A stretch of 64,000 bases of DNA from CAWHOW01 sp963831005 (lineage in GTDB: Bacteria; Bacteroidota; Bacteroidia; Bacteroidales; CG2-30-32-10). Below the pieces are notes generated by a model that did no database searches, had not been told where the DNA came from, and saw only the letters and a list, made by a program, of their open reading frames with translations. The stretch spans positions 186,001 through 250,000 of the forward strand of contig CAWHOW010000019.1 in NCBI GenBank assembly GCA_963831005.1. Direction: 5' to 3'. Positions 62,285 through 64,000 of the stretch are shown here, in pieces (positions within the stretch are counted from its first letter, which is position 1; each line of letters begins with the position of its first letter). A program made the translations under genes and the position numbers.

Positions 62285-62475
62285 AAATTCATTAAAGAAT
62301 AACCAATATCCAACACTCAATAACCAATGTTCAAGTGAAGCAATACTTGGTAATTGAGCGTTGTTTGTTGAATATTGAATATTGAAAAAGGAATTGCAGT
62401 TAAGAAGTTTGTAAAAGAATAGATAAGAGAAAAAGTTAAAAAAGGAAAGGCTTCGCATACGCGAAGCCTTTTTAC
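62285..62475. repeat. T9SS-tail block, copy 2 (inverted relative to 32335-32525)
   Basis: Contains in order AAATTCATTAAAGAATAA (KFIKE-stop), CCAATATCCAACACTCAATA, the mirrored GGTAATTGAGCGTTG...TTGAATATTG, GGAATTGCAGTTAAGAAGTT (coding GIAVKKF, then VKE-stop) and the AAAGGCTTCGC terminator. No complete gene precedes it; only GATTCTACTGTTGTTATAGA (DSTVVI...) hints at an eroded sorting domain. Confidence 0.7.
62440..62471 (-). terminator. Terminator after metA
   Basis: AAAGGCTTCGC and GCGAAGCCTTT form a perfect 11-bp stem (62446-62456, 62461-62471) with a 4-nt loop; T residues follow on either strand, so it can act in both directions. It abuts the metA stop codon. Confidence 0.85.
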
Positions 62476-63389
62476 CTTATATTATGTATATTGTATGGTG
62501 TTTGCTGATACACATAATAATTAAGCCAGTTTGAGAAAAGAAGGTTGGCATGGCTTCGCCAGCTTACCCTAGGTAGTTTACGAACATTATTACCGGGAAA
62601 ATAATTTACGGGCTTCGCGATTTTCAGTCCTTTGTTTACATCCCGATCGTATTCGGCTTTCAGCGTTAAGGCATCGTATTCGGAATGCCCTGTTACAAAT
62701 ATCCTGCGCTTATTCACTGCTGTGGCGAGATACACTCCTGCCTGGGGAGATTCAGCAAGTAATTGCAAATCCTTTACCTTTAAAATATCTTCCTTCCGAA
62801 CTTCGGTATGCCTGCTGTGGGGTGCAGGGAAAACATCGTCAAATCCACGAACAATGGGAGGTTTGTTATTAAGAAGATTATGATCATATATCCCAAACAT
62901 TTTTTCTTTAAGCATATATTTAGGAACTCCATAATAATAATACAATGCTGCCTGTGCCGCCCAGCAAATATAAAATGTGCTGGTAACATTGGTTTTAGCC
63001 CAATCGAATATTTCCTTTATTTCATTCCAGTATTGTACCTCTTCAAAAGGAACCTGTTCAACAGGAGCGCCTGTCATTATCATTCCATCGTATTTGTTTT
63101 TCTGAACATGAGAAAACGTTCTGTAAAAATCTTTCAGATGCGATTCAGCAGTATTCTTTGGCTGATACGTCCCTGTCATCAGCAGATCAATTTCAACCTG
63201 CAAGGGAGTGTTTGAAAGTAAGCGCATCAACTGGGTTTCGGTTGCGATTTTCAGCGGCATAAGATTGACAATAGCAATGCGAAGCGGACGTATATCCTGA
63301 TGCAAAGCTTTTCTTTTACCTATGACGAAGATATTTTCTTCCTGCAAGATTTCTTTTGCAGGAAGACGATCGGGGATGTTAATTGGCAT
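62472..63389 (-). CDS. metA: Homoserine O-acetyltransferase, MetA-type
   Basis: The 305-residue protein is a full MetA: IAIVNLMPLKIATETQLMRL, SNTPLQVEIDLLMTGTYQPK, the nucleophile Cys142 in YICWAAQAALYYYYG, and His235/Glu237 in VTGHSEYD. It activates homoserine for methionine synthesis. At the specificity position the sequence is TGAPVEQVPFEEV with Glu111. In the literature a Glu here selects acetyl-CoA and a Gly selects succinyl-CoA, so acetyl transfer is predicted. The metY-like gene upstream on the same strand uses O-acetylhomoserine, which agrees. Confidence 0.93.
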   Translation of the reverse strand: MPINIPDRLPAKEILQEENIFVIGKRKALHQDIRPLRIAIVNLMPLKIATETQLMRLLSNTPLQVEIDLLMTGTYQPKNTAESHLKDFYRTFSHVQKNKYDGMIMTGAPVEQVPFEEVQYWNEIKEIFDWAKTNVTSTFYICWAAQAALYYYYGVPKYMLKEKMFGIYDHNLLNNKPPIVRGFDDVFPAPHSRHTEVRKEDILKVKDLQLLAESPQAGVYLATAVNKRRIFVTGHSEYDALTLKAEYDRDVNKGLKIAKPVNYFPGNNVRKLPRVSWRSHANLLFSNWLNYYVYQQTPYNIHNIR

Positions 63390-63409
63390 ATTAAATGTTT
63401 TTTTAATTT

Positions 63410-63520
63410 TTATTAATTCAGGACTAAAGTCCTAAAAGCAATGACATTTATTAACCCCGACCTTAAGGTCGGGGTTATTGAACACTATTGAAAATACAGG
63501 GCTTTAGCCATGAAATAATT
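63410..63520. repeat. Triple-palindrome element, copy 2
   Basis: GGACTAAAGTCC (63421-63432), a 24-bp palindrome centred on GACCTTAAGGTC (63453-63476) and GGCTTTAGCC (63500-63509), bounded by ATTAATTCA and TGAAATAAT. Same order as 7258-7378 but shorter spacers. It is inserted between metY and metA. Confidence 0.8.
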
Positions 63521-63542
63521 CATTATACATGTGTAAATTATT

Positions 63543-64000
63543 CTAAATGTTCTTTAAAGCATTATCAAAATCATCAATGATATCAGCAATATTCTCAAGT
63601 CCCACAGAAACACGTAAGAGGGAAGGAGTGACACCTGCGGTGAGTTGTTCTTCTTCACTTAATTGCTGATGAGTAGTGGCAGAAGGCTGAATGATGAGTG
63701 TGCGCACATCACCCACATTAGCAAGGTGACTGACTAATTTCAAACTCTCGACAATCTTTGAAGTATTTTCTTTATCACCCTTCGCTTCAAAAGACAGGAC
63801 ACCGCCAAATCCATTCTTTAAATATTTCTTTGCATTTGCAAAGTATGGGCTGCTTTCTAATCCGGGATAATTCACCTTCTTTACCTTAGGATGTTTTTCT
63901 AACCATTTAGCCAATGCAAGTGTATTGCTGCAATGACGCTCCATGCGAAGTGATAATGTTTCCAAACCCTGTATAAGCTGAAATGAATTGAAAGGACTTA
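63543..64000 (-). CDS. metY: O-acetylhomoserine sulfhydrylase-like PLP enzyme, C-terminal part
   Basis: The frame is open to the end of the window, so the gene starts beyond 64000. The visible ~152 residues are the C-terminal domain of the Cys/Met PLP family, MetY branch: SPFNSFQLIQGLETLSLRME, KVKKVNYPGLESSPYF, GGVLSFEAKGDKE, SHLANVGDVRTLIIQPSATT, VTPSLLRVSVGLENIADIID. MetY makes homocysteine from O-acetylhomoserine and sulfide. It lies upstream of metA on the same strand with a palindromic element between. The catalytic Lys is outside the window. Confidence 0.88.
   Translation of the reverse strand, partial: SPFNSFQLIQGLETLSLRMERHCSNTLALAKWLEKHPKVKKVNYPGLESSPYFANAKKYLKNGFGGVLSFEAKGDKENTSKIVESLKLVSHLANVGDVRTLIIQPSATTHQQLSEEEQLTAGVTPSLLRVSVGLENIADIIDDFDNALKNI

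Overview
The window looks like a low-GC chromosome segment from a member of the Bacteroidota, probably an uncultured environmental lineage. The support is lineage-typical content: C-terminal type IX secretion (T9SS) sorting tails, FISUMP and PCMD surface proteins, a fused FeoA-FeoB transporter, a Wza/Wzc capsule system, a DUF4249-like lipoprotein and TAnnTTTG-type -7 promoter elements. I recognise no rRNA, tRNA, CRISPR array or prophage.

Layout. 0-9.5 kb: end of a 1-Cys peroxiredoxin, an RluA-type pseudouridine synthase abutting panB, a lipoprotein, dnaK followed by a membrane J-domain-like protein, a stand-alone SecD head-domain protein, and ssb. 9.6-11 kb: a complete IS3-family insertion sequence with two frameshift heptamers. 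11-20 kb: Zn-ribbon protein, retropepsin-like protease, outer-membrane protein with TSP3 repeats, LOG-family protein, GT-C membrane protein, and uvrA split in two frames. 20-30.3 kb: envelope polysaccharide block (lytic transglycosylase, WecA-like transferase, RfbC, Wzc kinase, Wza, glycosyltransferase, AsnB). 30.5-32.3 kb: lpdA and an antitoxin-like gene. 32.5-49.8 kb: accessory surface-protein region with decayed beta-propeller and FISUMP genes, a zinc-ribbon repeat protein, a transposase remnant and T9SS cargo. Embedded in and beyond it (36.7-52.5 kb) lie an Lrp regulator, a Cys/Met PLP enzyme, hom, an aldehyde dehydrogenase, a DapA-like aldolase and thrB, all on homoserine/threonine chemistry. 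53.9-56.3 kb: two uncharacterised genes and a truncated response regulator. 56.7-62 kb: iron block (FeoAB, OprB-like porin, LuxR regulator with a degenerate receiver, hemerythrin protein). 62.5-64 kb: metA and the end of a metY-like gene.

The strongest unexplained signal is between genes. Five gaps (8.7, 16.5, 22.5, 35.6 and 55.6 kb) hold arrays of unrelated sequence that share about the same 21-bp period (or 42 = 2 x 21), most with dyad symmetry inside each unit. Other gaps hold 10-bp-phased GTCATT/AATGAC arrays, nested palindromic MITE-like elements (one family present twice), an exact 284-bp tandem duplication, and a duplicated block built from the 3' ends of T9SS genes.

Several otherwise well conserved genes (uvrA, hom, the transglycosylase, the zinc-ribbon gene) are broken by apparent single-base indels. 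This may be residual assembly error, so pseudogene calls here should be read with that in mind.
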